A stretch of 64,000 nucleotides of DNA from CAZWSX01 sp964636985 (GTDB taxonomy: Bacteria; Planctomycetota; Planctomycetia; Pirellulales; Pirellulaceae), in assembly GCA_964636985.1 (NCBI GenBank), contig CAZWSX010000014.1, positions 62,001 through 126,000 of the forward strand, written 5' to 3'. The notes beneath the pieces are model-generated. The model ran no database searches and was not told where the DNA came from. It saw only the letters and a list, made by a program, of their open reading frames with translations. The position numbers and the translations under genes were made by a program. How positions within the stretch are numbered: the first letter of the stretch is position 1; each line of letters starts with the position of its first letter. Positions 8,673-17,287 of this stretch are shown in pieces.

Positions 8673-8954
8673 CTAGTCTGGCTTCGGAGGGTTGGGTTCG
8701 TCCGCCGAATGGTGATACGCGAAATCCGTAAGGTGCTTGGTCTTTAACAGAAAGTACAACGCCAAGGCCGCGTAGAGAAAAGCGTAAGCCAGATTGGCGT
8801 AAGCGTCGATACTGTCGCGGTCAGGGCTTCGTAAACGAAATGCTTGCCAGCGCAAATCGACAAAGTAGGCGAAGTTTTGTAACGCATTGATTCCGCACCA
8901 AACACCGAAAAGGCGAACGCCCACGCCGAACCAATCTTCGGGCTTCATATTCAT
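8673..8954 (-). CDS. Small membrane protein
   Basis: A 93-residue protein with two hydrophobic spans, about residues 10-32 (VGVRLFGVWCGINALQNFAYFVD) and 50-68 (YANLAYAFLYAALALYFLLKT), and a polar, Pro-rich C-terminus. I do not recognise the family. It begins 20 bases after the stop of the dicarboxylate-type symporter on the same strand and is likely its operon partner. No catalytic motif is visible. Confidence 0.65.
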   Translation of the reverse strand: MNMKPEDWFGVGVRLFGVWCGINALQNFAYFVDLRWQAFRLRSPDRDSIDAYANLAYAFLYAALALYFLLKTKHLTDFAYHHSADEPNPPKPD

Positions 8955-8974
8955 GTGCCCCTTCCTGGCGGATG

Positions 8975-10336
8975 CTAGTTGGTGGCGTCTGGGCCGACCG
9001 GAGCGTCCGGCTTCGGCGCTTCCACGACGGCCGCGCCGTTCAAAACTTCCGGAGAAGCAAACTCAGGAGTTGAAATCTCCTGGGGATTGGCAGTCTCGGG
9101 CACCTTCCCATCCAACACGCAGCTTACCGTAACGTCGCCCATCACGTTCATCGCGGTGCGGCAGCGGTCGAGAAACCAATCGACGGTCAGCAAAATCGGG
9201 ATGTATTCCACGGGCAATCCAACGGCATGAAAGACGGCGGTCATGGTGACGAGGCCGGCTTCCGGAATGCCGGCGGCACCGACCGAGGCGATCACCGCCA
9301 TGACGACCAAAACCCCTTGCTGCGCCAGCGAGAGATGCTGCCCGATCAATTGGCTGATGAACAGCGCGGCCATCGCTTCGTAAAGGGCTGTGCCGTCGTT
9401 GTTGAAATTGGCGCCGACAAGCGCCCCTAGGTTTGCCGATCGTTCTCGCAGGCCGACATTCTTGCGGAGGCACTCGTAGGTCAGCGGCATCGTGGCCGTG
9501 CTGCTGGAAGTCGAAAAGGCCATCACTAGCGCATCGCGCATGTCGGCGACGACTTTGAAAGGTGAGGGCCACGACGCGAGCTTGATGAACGTCAGGTAAT
9601 AGACGAGTTGCAATCCGAGCGCAACGAGCACCGCAATGACGAAGACGCCCAGCGCCCGGAACGCATCAAACCCCTTGGTCCCAACGATGGACGCCACGAT
9701 TCCAAAGACGGCGAGTGGCACGATCTCGACGATCCAGTGCAAGATCGTGATCAGCGTTTTGAGGGCGATGTCGACGAAATCAGTGATCAGCTTTTCGTGC
9801 CGCATTTTTCGTAGTGCGATGCCAAAAGCGACCGCCAGAAACACCACCGACAATACACGTCCGTCGTCGGTCAACGGTCCCAGCAGGCTCTTGGGAACAT
9901 TGTCCAAAATCAAAAGCAGCGGGTTCTGGTCTTTCTTTTCTGCTGTTTCGGCGGGTGGCTTCTCGATCGCAGTTCCCCAATGCCCCGGCTGCAGCAGGTT
10001 GGCCACGAGAAGGCCAATACAAATTGCCGCCACCGTGTTAAGGAGCAATAGCGAGACCAACCGCGTCGCTGTTCCCTGGGGAAACTCGACGTGCAAAAAC
10101 GAGTGGATCACCGCCATCAAGATCAAAGGTGCGGCGAGCGCCCCCAACAATCGAAGCACCAGCCGACTGGGAATCTCCAGCGGTCCGGCATTCTTCTGCA
10201 GCAGCAAGCCAACTAAGACACCAAGAAACACGGCGCCGAGAATACGCAGATACAAAGGCACACCATGCCACGCCGCGAAAAGTTTCGATACCAAGGAGTC
10301 ATCGGTACCTGGTTTCGGCGGCGCGTCATCTTGCAT
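8975..10336 (-). CDS. Dicarboxylate/amino acid:cation symporter (DAACS family)
   Basis: Sodium- or proton-coupled carrier of the glutamate/C4-dicarboxylate family (GltP/DctA/GltPh fold), 453 residues with about eight helices. The serine-rich hairpin reads AFSTSSSTATMPLTYECL (family SSSxxTLP), and the helix-7 motif is NNDGTALYEAMAALFISQ, where most members have NMDGTA. The next region GIPEAGLVTM and the C-terminal VDWFLDRCRTAMNVMGD also match; the Arg in DRCRT is typical of acidic-substrate binding. The M-to-N change in NMDGT could alter cation coupling. The radical SAM gene ends 32 bases upstream and a small membrane protein follows. Confidence 0.92.
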   Translation of the reverse strand: MQDDAPPKPGTDDSLVSKLFAAWHGVPLYLRILGAVFLGVLVGLLLQKNAGPLEIPSRLVLRLLGALAAPLILMAVIHSFLHVEFPQGTATRLVSLLLLNTVAAICIGLLVANLLQPGHWGTAIEKPPAETAEKKDQNPLLLILDNVPKSLLGPLTDDGRVLSVVFLAVAFGIALRKMRHEKLITDFVDIALKTLITILHWIVEIVPLAVFGIVASIVGTKGFDAFRALGVFVIAVLVALGLQLVYYLTFIKLASWPSPFKVVADMRDALVMAFSTSSSTATMPLTYECLRKNVGLRERSANLGALVGANFNNDGTALYEAMAALFISQLIGQHLSLAQQGVLVVMAVIASVGAAGIPEAGLVTMTAVFHAVGLPVEYIPILLTVDWFLDRCRTAMNVMGDVTVSCVLDGKVPETANPQEISTPEFASPEVLNGAAVVEAPKPDAPVGPDATN

Positions 10337-10368
10337 TCGCGATTGCCCCTCGAAAGAAACTCTAGAAG

Positions 10369-11640
10369 CTACGTTTGAAGCTGAACAACCTGTGTTTCAC
10401 CGCTTGGCTTCACCGAACGTGGGTCTTTCCAGTTCGACTCGGTGAAGTGCTTTCCGTACGTACCGTAGTCGTTGAAGAAAAAATACTTCGCCAGCCGGTA
10501 GGCCCAACTCTTCTCAGGGATTTCCGCGCCTGGATTGTATTGGCTGGGGCGGCTTTCCATCGCAGCGAGTTCCGCGAAATGAGTGTGCCGCGCCGTCGCA
10601 TCCTTTGCCCCGTGGCGATTGGCCAGTTCCAGCAGCAAATCGGGCCGCTCCAGCGCGATACAACCGCGCGTGCTCTTGGCGGCCGTCTCGCGGAAGTCTT
10701 TCAGGAAAACCGATTGGTTAAAGACTTCTCGCAGCGGACGCTCGTCGTGAATGGATTCCTTGGCGAACTGAATAATCGGACAAGGCTCGATGTCACCCCA
10801 CGGATTGATGTGGTGCGTAAAACCCGTCGCCGCCGGGCAAAGGGCGCGGCCTTCGCCGTCGTAGTAAGCGTCGACGATGACGATCGGCTTCTTCGCCCGC
10901 ATCTCGACCACGAACTTGCGACACTGCCGCTGCTGTTCGTCGGTCAGAGCGAGTTCCGGCTTGGCATCCGGGCCAACGGGGCGATAGATGTGGAACCACG
11001 TGTAGAGGACGCCCATCTCGATCAACCGGTCGAGCCACTTTTCGCTCAACAGCTCAAAATTCGTCTGGGCCAGGCTCGTGCAGACGCCGGTCATCACCTT
11101 GTGCTTGAGGCAGTTTTGCAGGCCTTCGAAGGTTTTGCTGTAAACGTCCGGCCGCCCGCGCCGTTCGTCGCTGACGATTTCATTCCCTTCGACGCTGATC
11201 AATGGCGTCACATTGCCGCACTTGCGCAGTTCGGCCGCGACTTCGTCGGTGATGAAGTGGCCATTGGTAAAGACTTGGAAGTAGCAATCGGGATGGTTGC
11301 GAAAGATCTGGAGCACTTCGGGGTGCATGAAAGGCTCGCCACCCAGAATCCCGAAGAACGAGTTACCCATCGCCTTGGCTTCGCGGATCATCCGGTCCAT
11401 CGCCGGGACTTCGATCTTCGATTGCTTGGCGGCGACGTCGACCCAGCATCCCTGGCAGCGGAGGTTGCAACTGTTGATCACCGAAACATAAAGAAACGGC
11501 GGAAAGAACTCACCCCGTTTGAGGCGCGCTTTATGCTTCTGGACAGAGCGGATCCCCTTGAGGCCGAAATTCCAGATCAATTTCCAAAGCAGCCGTTTGT
11601 CGGTTTCCAGCAACAACCGCTTGGCCATTCGCAAGTACAT
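10369..11640 (-). CDS. Radical SAM protein with SPASM-like C-terminal cysteines
   Basis: Iron-sulfur, S-adenosylmethionine-dependent radical enzyme of about 423 residues. The cluster motif CNLRCQGC (CxxxCxxC) follows the strand FLYVSVINS near residue 60. The GGEPF motif follows in ILGGEPFMHPEVL, and SVEGNE is a later barrel strand. The C-terminal part has HHINPWGDIEPCPIIQFA and further cysteines compatible with an auxiliary cluster. The substrate is unknown. It is back to back, 88 bases apart, with a squalene-hopene-cyclase-like gene, so a role in lipid or terpenoid modification, as with HpnH, is possible. However, the sequence around the cluster is not HpnH-like. ATG 11640 is preferred to an upstream TTG at 11676. 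Confidence 0.85.
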   Translation of the reverse strand: MYLRMAKRLLLETDKRLLWKLIWNFGLKGIRSVQKHKARLKRGEFFPPFLYVSVINSCNLRCQGCWVDVAAKQSKIEVPAMDRMIREAKAMGNSFFGILGGEPFMHPEVLQIFRNHPDCYFQVFTNGHFITDEVAAELRKCGNVTPLISVEGNEIVSDERRGRPDVYSKTFEGLQNCLKHKVMTGVCTSLAQTNFELLSEKWLDRLIEMGVLYTWFHIYRPVGPDAKPELALTDEQQRQCRKFVVEMRAKKPIVIVDAYYDGEGRALCPAATGFTHHINPWGDIEPCPIIQFAKESIHDERPLREVFNQSVFLKDFRETAAKSTRGCIALERPDLLLELANRHGAKDATARHTHFAELAAMESRPSQYNPGAEIPEKSWAYRLAKYFFFNDYGTYGKHFTESNWKDPRSVKPSGETQVVQLQT

Positions 11641-11728
11641 TGGACGTCTCGCTTGCCTCTCCGAACCAAACAACAACCGTCACATAACCAGTTTACACGC
11701 CATTAGCTCCCTATGTTCGCCGCATCCC

Positions 11729-13558
11729 ATGTTTGATCTGGAACGAATTCGAGCCGCTCACGAAAAGGTCAAGGCCCTGTTATTGTCCGAGCGAAACGCC
11801 GACGGCCACTGGACGGGCGAACTTTCCTCCAGTGCTTTGTCGACAGCGACGGCGATTAGTGCGCTGTCGCTCATGCAAAAACATGCGGCAAAGCCCGACC
11901 CGATTTGGGCAAGCCTCATCTCGCGCGGCGTTGAGTACCTGGCCAAACAACAAAATAGCGACGGTGGATTTGGCGACACCGACAAGAGCCACTCGAATAT
12001 CGCCACAACCATGCTGGCGATTGCGGCGATCCACTTGGCTGACCAGAAGGAGCGATATGCGGACATTCTCGCCGCGGCGGACCGCTACGTCGAAAGCAAA
12101 GGGCGCTTGAACGGCCTACGCGATCGCTACGGCGAAGATAAAACCTTCGTCGTGCCGATCTTGACCAATTGCGCGCTGGCTGGACTTGTCCCTTGGGACA
12201 CGGTAGACGCCCTCCCCTTTGAACTCGCTTGCGTTCCGCAATCGTGGTATCGGTTGGTCGGCATGCCGGTCGTGAGCTATGCGATTCCGGCGCTCGTCGC
12301 GATCGGGCAATGCGTCCATTTTCACAAGCCTACAACTATTGCGCCTCATCGCTGGCTGCGGAATTGGGCCATCCAACCGAGCCTGCGGGTGCTGAAACGA
12401 ATGCAGCCCGATTCGGGCGGATATCTAGAGGCAACGCCGCTGACGAGCTTCGTCGTGATGAGCCTCGCCGGGATCGGTAGGGCGGATCATCCCGTGTGTA
12501 TTGCCGGGACGAAGTTCATAGTCGACTCAGTGCGCCCCGATGGCAGTTGGCCCATCGACACCAATCTGGCCACTTGGGTGACGACGCTCTCGCTTCTCGC
12601 GCTCACCAACGATGGCAGCGACATCCGCGAGCATGTGGTCGAAGGAAAAACGATCGAATGGATTCTCAGCTGCCAACACAAAAAACGACATCCGTTTACC
12701 GGAGCCAATCCAGGCGGATGGGGATGGAGCGATCTTTCGGGCGCGGTGCCTGATGCGGACGATACACCGGGGGCGCTGATGGTAGTCGCCAAATGGGCGC
12801 GGGCTGTCGAGTTTAAATCGGCACCAGAAGGTGAAAAGCTCTTTTGGGTGATGAACAACGGCCTCTACTGGCTACGTTATTTGCAAAACCGGGATGGCGG
12901 GATGCCGACATTTTGTCGCGGTTGGGGCAAGCTACCCTTTGATCGAAGTGGAGTCGACCTCACGGCACACGCGATACGAGCGATGTCAGCATTCTGCGAA
13001 GTGATGGGGAAGAAAATCTCGCTCATCGACGAGTCGGGTCGCCCACCGAAACCATTTCGTCCAGGGCTTCAGTACCTTCTCAAGCACCAACAAGCCGACG
13101 GAAGTTGGATCCCCCTCTGGTTCGGCAATCAGGATCACCCGGAAGAGCTCAATCCGACCTATGGGACGGCGAAGGTTCTGTTTGCCTTTCGCGATTGTGG
13201 CGGAACGGAGTTGCCCGCTTTTGCCAAGGGAATCGACTATTTGGTCAAATCGCAAGCGGCCGATGGGAGCTGGGGCGGTCCTATCGGCGGTAATGGGGGT
13301 TCCATTGAGGAAACCTCTCTTGCGACGGAAGCCCTCCTTTCGGCTGGGAACTATCCCCCAGCCCGAGAGGCGGTCGCCCGCGGGCTTGCATGGCTGTGCT
13401 TTTCGATTGAAAATGGCAAGGCTTTGGAAAGTGCCCCTATTGGCTTGTATTTTGCCAAGTTGTGGTATTACGAACGCCTTTATCCGTTGATTTTTTCGGT
13501 TTCCGCGCTGGGACGAGCGGTAGCAACGCTGTCGCCCGGCCAGCAAGAATCGAATTAG
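11729..13558 (+). CDS. Squalene-hopene-cyclase-like terpene cyclase
   Basis: Class II terpene cyclase of 609 residues, slightly short for squalene-hopene cyclase (about 630-720). The protonating acid motif is D342-A-D-D followed by TPGAL (consensus DxDDTA). Several alpha/alpha-barrel QW-type repeats are visible: ADGHWTGELS near the N-terminus, QQNSDGGFGD, PDGSWPIDTNLATW, QNRDGGMPTF, QADGSWIPLWFGNQ, and SQAADGSWGG. The enzyme would cyclise squalene or another linear isoprenoid at the membrane surface. The next gene is an isoprenoid chain synthase, and a radical SAM enzyme is divergent, which supports a terpenoid locus. ATG 11729 is chosen because the family N-terminus begins there. The N-terminal repeat is diverged, so a substrate other than squalene is plausible. 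Confidence 0.87.
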   Translation: MFDLERIRAAHEKVKALLLSERNADGHWTGELSSSALSTATAISALSLMQKHAAKPDPIWASLISRGVEYLAKQQNSDGGFGDTDKSHSNIATTMLAIAAIHLADQKERYADILAAADRYVESKGRLNGLRDRYGEDKTFVVPILTNCALAGLVPWDTVDALPFELACVPQSWYRLVGMPVVSYAIPALVAIGQCVHFHKPTTIAPHRWLRNWAIQPSLRVLKRMQPDSGGYLEATPLTSFVVMSLAGIGRADHPVCIAGTKFIVDSVRPDGSWPIDTNLATWVTTLSLLALTNDGSDIREHVVEGKTIEWILSCQHKKRHPFTGANPGGWGWSDLSGAVPDADDTPGALMVVAKWARAVEFKSAPEGEKLFWVMNNGLYWLRYLQNRDGGMPTFCRGWGKLPFDRSGVDLTAHAIRAMSAFCEVMGKKISLIDESGRPPKPFRPGLQYLLKHQQADGSWIPLWFGNQDHPEELNPTYGTAKVLFAFRDCGGTELPAFAKGIDYLVKSQAADGSWGGPIGGNGGSIEETSLATEALLSAGNYPPAREAVARGLAWLCFSIENGKALESAPIGLYFAKLWYYERLYPLIFSVSALGRAVATLSPGQQESN

Positions 13559-13676
13559 CCCTGAAACGTAGGCTTCGACCCGGAATCGAACGTAAGCTCC
13601 CCCACCTTGTCCGCTGAATCCATTCTCCCGCCTCCAATCAGCGGCCTGACGATCACGAAACAACAGGAACGATCCC

Positions 13677-15536
13677 TTGGAACTTGCTACGTCGTCATCG
13701 GTCTCGGGTGAATCGAGTTCCACGCCCGCTCCGTACGTGGAGGAAACTTCGCGCCGCAGCAAACGCCGCAACACCTCGCATCTAAAGGACGTTCCCAACA
13801 CGCGGGACGCTCGCGAGTCGCTCAAAAAAATCTGCGCTGAGGTGGCGACCAAGCTCGACAAGGCTCGTCCCCTTGGGAAGGACGAGATGGAGCAGGTTTG
13901 CCGCCGGATGCTGACCGACAACCGTTTGCCAGAAGGCCTGCTCGGTTGGGCCATGGTCGTCTTGGCAACCGAATTCTGGCGCGACCAGGTAGCCGCCGTT
14001 CCGCCTTCTCGCCGCTTGTTCCTTTTGCCGCATTGCCTCAAGCATGCCGAGGGCTGCCCGGCCGAGTACGACGAGTTCGGCCTCGATTGCCGCAAGTGCG
14101 GCGCGTGCAGCATCGCCGACTATCGGACCATGGCCGAAGACCTCGGATACAAGGTGCTGGTGGCCGAGGGTTCGCCGATCGTTCTCAAGATCATTGTTAG
14201 CGGCTACATCGATGCAATCGTCGGCGTGGCATGTCTGAACGTCTTGGAAAAGGCGATCGATAAGATTCTGCTGGCCGGCATTCCCTGCATGGCCGTGCCA
14301 TTGCTCTCGAGCGATTGCCGCAATACCAGCGTCGACCACGAATGGGTGGTCGACATGATCAAGGCTCAACAAGACCAACCGCCAGCCGAGACCACCAGCA
14401 GCTACGTCCATTTGATGCGAGCATCGGCGAACATGTTCGAGCCCGACGAGCTCGAACGATTGGCACCGCGGCTTCGCGGCAAGACGCGTTTGTCCGCCGA
14501 CGGTGGCCGCGACTTGCAAGGCATCGATCCGCTCGCCGCAACCGAGGCCATCGCCTACGACTTCCTCTCGCGCGGCGGAAAGCACAGCCGCCCGTTCATC
14601 ACGCTGGCCGTGTATGACGCTCTCACGGGCGGACACGGAACCGGCGCCAGTGGCTGCGAACGCGTTGCCCAGTTCAGCGATTCGACGCGTCGTACGGCGA
14701 TGGCGATCGAGACGTTCCACAAGGCCTCGCTCGTTCACGACGATATCGAAGACGACGACCAATATCGCTACGGCGGCGAGACGATCCACCGCCGCTTTGG
14801 GATTGCCACCGGCATCAACGTCGGGGATTACCTGATCGGACTCGGTTATCGACTGGTCAGCCGCGAGCGAAAGGCTTTAGGCGCCGAGGTCGCGGCCGAC
14901 GTCCTCGATGTCCTGGCCGACTGTCACATGAAGCTGTCCGAAGGGCAAGGCGCCGAACTGCTCTGGCGCGATGCTAAAAACAAACGGCTCACGCCGCTGG
15001 ATGCCCTCAAGGTTTACGCCCTGAAGACTTCGCCAGCCTTTGAAGCAGCGCTTCTTTCAGGTGCTCGTTTGGCGGGTGACCTGACTGAGCTTTCCGATCC
15101 GCTTAAGCAGTTCGCCCGGAACATGGGCGTCGCGTTCCAGATCCTGAACGACCTCGGCGACTGGAACGGCGACGATAACAACAAACTGGCCGCCGGCCTC
15201 GATGCCCTCGGCGGTCGCCCCACGTTGTTGTTGGCTTTGGCACTCGAGAACCTTTCGCCCGACAAACAGCAAGAGTTGCTCGACCTCGCCGGCGGCAACG
15301 GTGGCGATGCTCGGAAACGTCTGTCGCGCGTGCGCGAACTTTATGACGAAGCGGGCGTCTTCGAGAAGGCGAATAAACTCGTCGACAAGCATCAGCAGCG
15401 GGCGGAAGGGATCGCCGACCAACTCAAGTCGGAAGAACTGCGCCGCTTGATGTACTACTTAATCGACACCGTGCTGGAGCGGCCAGCCGCGGTCGCCGCC
15501 CCCACACCAACGGTGGTTCCGCTCGCGCTGGCCTAA
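13677..15536 (+). CDS. DUF116 - polyprenyl diphosphate synthase fusion
   Basis: A 619-residue two-part protein. Residues about 75-250 match DUF116: a Cys-rich segment (C near PHCLKHAEGCP, then LDCRKCGACS) followed by LVAEGSPIVLKIIVSGYIDAIVGVACLNVLEKA and LLSSDCRNTSVDHEW. Residues about 275-590 form an all-helical trans-prenyltransferase. The first Asp-rich motif is DDIEDDDQYRYGG (DDxxD) and the second region is FQILNDLGDWNGDD, where the usual first Asp is Asn. It condenses isopentenyl diphosphate with an allylic primer. The role of the possible iron-sulfur DUF116 part is unknown. The start is TTG 13677 with AGGAA seven bases upstream. It lies 118 bases after the cyclase, and its product may be that enzyme's precursor. 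Confidence 0.85.
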   Translation: MELATSSSVSGESSSTPAPYVEETSRRSKRRNTSHLKDVPNTRDARESLKKICAEVATKLDKARPLGKDEMEQVCRRMLTDNRLPEGLLGWAMVVLATEFWRDQVAAVPPSRRLFLLPHCLKHAEGCPAEYDEFGLDCRKCGACSIADYRTMAEDLGYKVLVAEGSPIVLKIIVSGYIDAIVGVACLNVLEKAIDKILLAGIPCMAVPLLSSDCRNTSVDHEWVVDMIKAQQDQPPAETTSSYVHLMRASANMFEPDELERLAPRLRGKTRLSADGGRDLQGIDPLAATEAIAYDFLSRGGKHSRPFITLAVYDALTGGHGTGASGCERVAQFSDSTRRTAMAIETFHKASLVHDDIEDDDQYRYGGETIHRRFGIATGINVGDYLIGLGYRLVSRERKALGAEVAADVLDVLADCHMKLSEGQGAELLWRDAKNKRLTPLDALKVYALKTSPAFEAALLSGARLAGDLTELSDPLKQFARNMGVAFQILNDLGDWNGDDNNKLAAGLDALGGRPTLLLALALENLSPDKQQELLDLAGGNGGDARKRLSRVRELYDEAGVFEKANKLVDKHQQRAEGIADQLKSEELRRLMYYLIDTVLERPAAVAAPTPTVVPLALA

Positions 15537-15571
15537 GTGGTGTGCTCCACCCAACCCGCGCCGAGTGAACG

Positions 15572-15991
15572 ATGAAAGAACCGCTCGCATCCGTTGTGTA
15601 CGCCATCGAGCCCAATCTCACTGTCGATGAATTCATCGATGTTCTCAGGCGATCGACCCTTGCGGAGCGCCGGCCGGTTGACAGCCCGGAAACGATAGCC
15701 GGCATGTTGCGCCATGCGGACGTCATTGTGACGGCCCGCGTTGATGGGCTGCTTGTCGGTATTTCACGTGCGATTACCGATTTCAACTTCTGCACGTACC
15801 TATCCGACCTTGCCGTAGACGTTGCTTTTCAAGGTCATGGCGTCGGCAAGGAATTGATCGCCCAAACGCATGAGGCCGCGGGCCTGCAAACGACGCTGAT
15901 TCTTTTGGCCGCCCCCAAAGCCCGCACCTACTACCCCCATATCGGCATGAAGCAGCACGATTCGTGCTGGACGATTGCACGCAAAGCGTAG
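15572..15991 (+). CDS. GNAT-family N-acetyltransferase
   Basis: A 139-residue acetyl-CoA-dependent acyltransferase of the GNAT fold. The acetyl-CoA pyrophosphate loop is VAFQGHGVGKELI (Q/RxxGxG/A) near residue 92, preceded by the strand YLSDLAVDV and followed by LILLAAPKARTYYPHIGM, the usual C-terminal strand ending 'YxxxGF' in variant form. The acceptor is unknown. It lies 35 bases after the prenyl synthase on the same strand and may be transcribed with it. A hairpin repeat starts immediately after the stop codon. Confidence 0.85.
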   Translation: MKEPLASVVYAIEPNLTVDEFIDVLRRSTLAERRPVDSPETIAGMLRHADVIVTARVDGLLVGISRAITDFNFCTYLSDLAVDVAFQGHGVGKELIAQTHEAAGLQTTLILLAAPKARTYYPHIGMKQHDSCWTIARKA

Positions 15992-16011
15992 GCCGGGCAA
16001 TCTTGCCCGGC
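15992..16011 (+). repeat. Intergenic hairpin repeat, family A copy 1
   Basis: GCCGGGCAA-TC-TTGCCCGGC is a perfect 9-bp stem with a two-base loop, beginning on the base after the GNAT stop codon. It has the shared core (CAATCTTG) of the other family A hairpins at 16095, 19316, 21791 and 31776 but its own stem sequence. There is no U-run after it, so it is not a classic intrinsic terminator. It could stabilise the 3' end of the transcript. Confidence 0.7.
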
Positions 16012-16094
16012 AAAAGCGGACTATTCCCAGTCGAGAGATCTGAAGGCGGGATGTCTGCGGCTCTCGGAATTCACGGAATCGCCATCCGCCCTGC

Positions 16095-16116
16095 GCACAG
16101 ACAAGATTGTCTGTGC
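16095..16116 (-). repeat. Intergenic hairpin repeat, family A copy 2
   Basis: Read on the minus strand, this is GCACAGACAA-TC-TTGTCTGTGC, a perfect 10-bp stem. It lies 16 bases beyond the thiG stop codon, oriented like the other copies relative to its upstream gene. With the copy at 15992 it gives each of two convergent genes its own 3' hairpin. Confidence 0.7.
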
Positions 16117-16132
16117 CACTAAGAAAGAAGCC

Positions 16133-16972
16133 CTAACCCTTCCCCATCCAAGGTCGCGTCGTCAGCACGCCCTCCTCGGGGCTGCTCGCTTGTGCGTAGA
16201 GACGCTTGGGAATTCGCCCCGAAAGCCACGCCAACCGCCCCGCTTCGCAGGCAAGCTTCATTGCCCGGCCCATGGCGATCGGATCGCGCGCGTGGGCGAT
16301 GGCGGTGTTAAGCAGGACGCCGTCGACGCCTAGTTCCATCGCGAAGGCGACATCGCTGGCCGTTCCGACTCCCGCGTCGACGATCACCGGGTAGTCCGGG
16401 TCGCCATCCTTTAGCGTTTCGAGAATGATCCGAATGTTGTTCGGATTGAGGATCCCCTGCCCTGAGCCGATGGGGCTTCCCGCCGGCATCACGGCCGCGA
16501 CGCCTGCGCTTTTTAGTCGCCGCGCCGTCACCGGATCGTCGCTGGTGTAGCAAAGGACGGAGAAGCCTTCCTGAACCAGCATTTCGGCAGCGCGGAGCGT
16601 CTCGATGGGGTCGGGCAACAGCGTCTTGGGATCGCCGAGTACTTCCAACTTGACCCAATCGTGCCCTGGGTTTTCCAGGCCCAGCAGGATTTCGCGACCT
16701 AGTCGCGCCACTCGGACTGCATCGGGAGCGTTGTAGCAGCCGGCCGTATTAGGCAGCAGCGTGAGGCGCCGCCAATCGAGCGAGTCGAGGATGTTGCGGC
16801 CTTGGCCGTCGTACAGTCGCTCGCGACGAACAGCCACGGTCGCGCAATCCGCGCCGCTGGCCTCGATCGATTGACGCATGATCTCGAAGGTCTCGTATCG
16901 CCCCGTGCCGACGATCAAGCGGCTGGCCAGTGTATGGCTTCCAATGCGAAGCGACGGCTTCTCGGTCGACAT
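16133..16972 (-). CDS. thiG: Thiazole synthase
   Basis: Forms the thiazole phosphate moiety of thiamine from deoxyxylulose-5-phosphate, dehydroglycine and ThiS thiocarboxylate. The 279-residue TIM barrel shows the N-terminal SRLIVGTGRYETFE, the Schiff-base lysine in WVKLEVLGDPKTLLPD, YTSDDPVTARRLKSAGVAAVMPAGSPIGSGQGI, and VIVDAGVGTASDVAFAMELGVDGVLLNTAIAHARDP. ATG 16972 follows the thiS stop by three bases, and its Shine-Dalgarno GGAGG is formed by the last codons of thiS, which implies translational coupling. I see no thi-box riboswitch elements upstream of thiS. Confidence 0.96.
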   Translation of the reverse strand: MSTEKPSLRIGSHTLASRLIVGTGRYETFEIMRQSIEASGADCATVAVRRERLYDGQGRNILDSLDWRRLTLLPNTAGCYNAPDAVRVARLGREILLGLENPGHDWVKLEVLGDPKTLLPDPIETLRAAEMLVQEGFSVLCYTSDDPVTARRLKSAGVAAVMPAGSPIGSGQGILNPNNIRIILETLKDGDPDYPVIVDAGVGTASDVAFAMELGVDGVLLNTAIAHARDPIAMGRAMKLACEAGRLAWLSGRIPKRLYAQASSPEEGVLTTRPWMGKG

Positions 16973-16975
16973 GGC

Positions 16976-17188
16976 CTAGCCTCCGCCTGCGAGGGTGACG
17001 ATTTCCACCTGGTCGCCGTCGTGCAGAGTATGCGTGGCGTGTTTTGCCCGAGGGACAATCTCGAGATTCACTTCAATCGCCAACAGAGCGGGCGATAGTC
17101 CCCTCGCCTTAACAAGATCGGCCACCGTCATCGAGGCAGCCGTGTCAGTTGCAAACTGTAGAGGTTTCCCGTTAACAATCAGATTCAT
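16976..17188 (-). CDS. thiS: Sulfur carrier protein ThiS
   Basis: A 70-residue ubiquitin-fold sulfur carrier. The C-terminus is LHDGDQVEIVTLAGGG, so the terminal Gly-Gly that is adenylated and thiocarboxylated is present, with one additional Gly at the tip side. The N-terminus MNLIVNGKPLQF is typical. The start at ATG 17188 is chosen because upstream in-frame residues do not fit the fold. It is directly followed by thiG in the usual thiSG order. ThiF and other thiamine genes are not in the window. Confidence 0.93.
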   Translation of the reverse strand: MNLIVNGKPLQFATDTAASMTVADLVKARGLSPALLAIEVNLEIVPRAKHATHTLHDGDQVEIVTLAGGG

Positions 17189-17287
17189 GATGTAGGGCGC
17201 GATCCGACCACTTTCCTCAAGCGTTCTTCCGTAGCCATGCTTGCCGAGCGGTCCATTCCGCCCGGCTTCCAAAAACCGTTCGACAAA

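Noticed and set aside
10369..11640. Calling the radical SAM gene HpnH because of the adjacent cyclase
   Set aside because: The residues around the CxxxCxxC cluster (INSCNLRCQGCWVDV) and the C-terminal cysteines do not follow HpnH; only the radical SAM family is supported.
10375..11706. A 443-residue plus-strand frame over the radical SAM gene
   Set aside because: Antisense shadow; the minus-strand gene has the diagnostic CxxxCxxC motif.
11519..11728. An N-terminal extension of the terpene cyclase
   Set aside because: The in-frame upstream stretch overlaps the divergent gene's start and lacks similarity to any cyclase; the family begins at ATG 11729.
17189..17287. A TPP riboswitch upstream of thiS
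   Set aside because: Neither the CUGAGA nor the ACCUGAUCUGG conserved box is found in the 99 bases upstream; the gap is also too short for the whole element.
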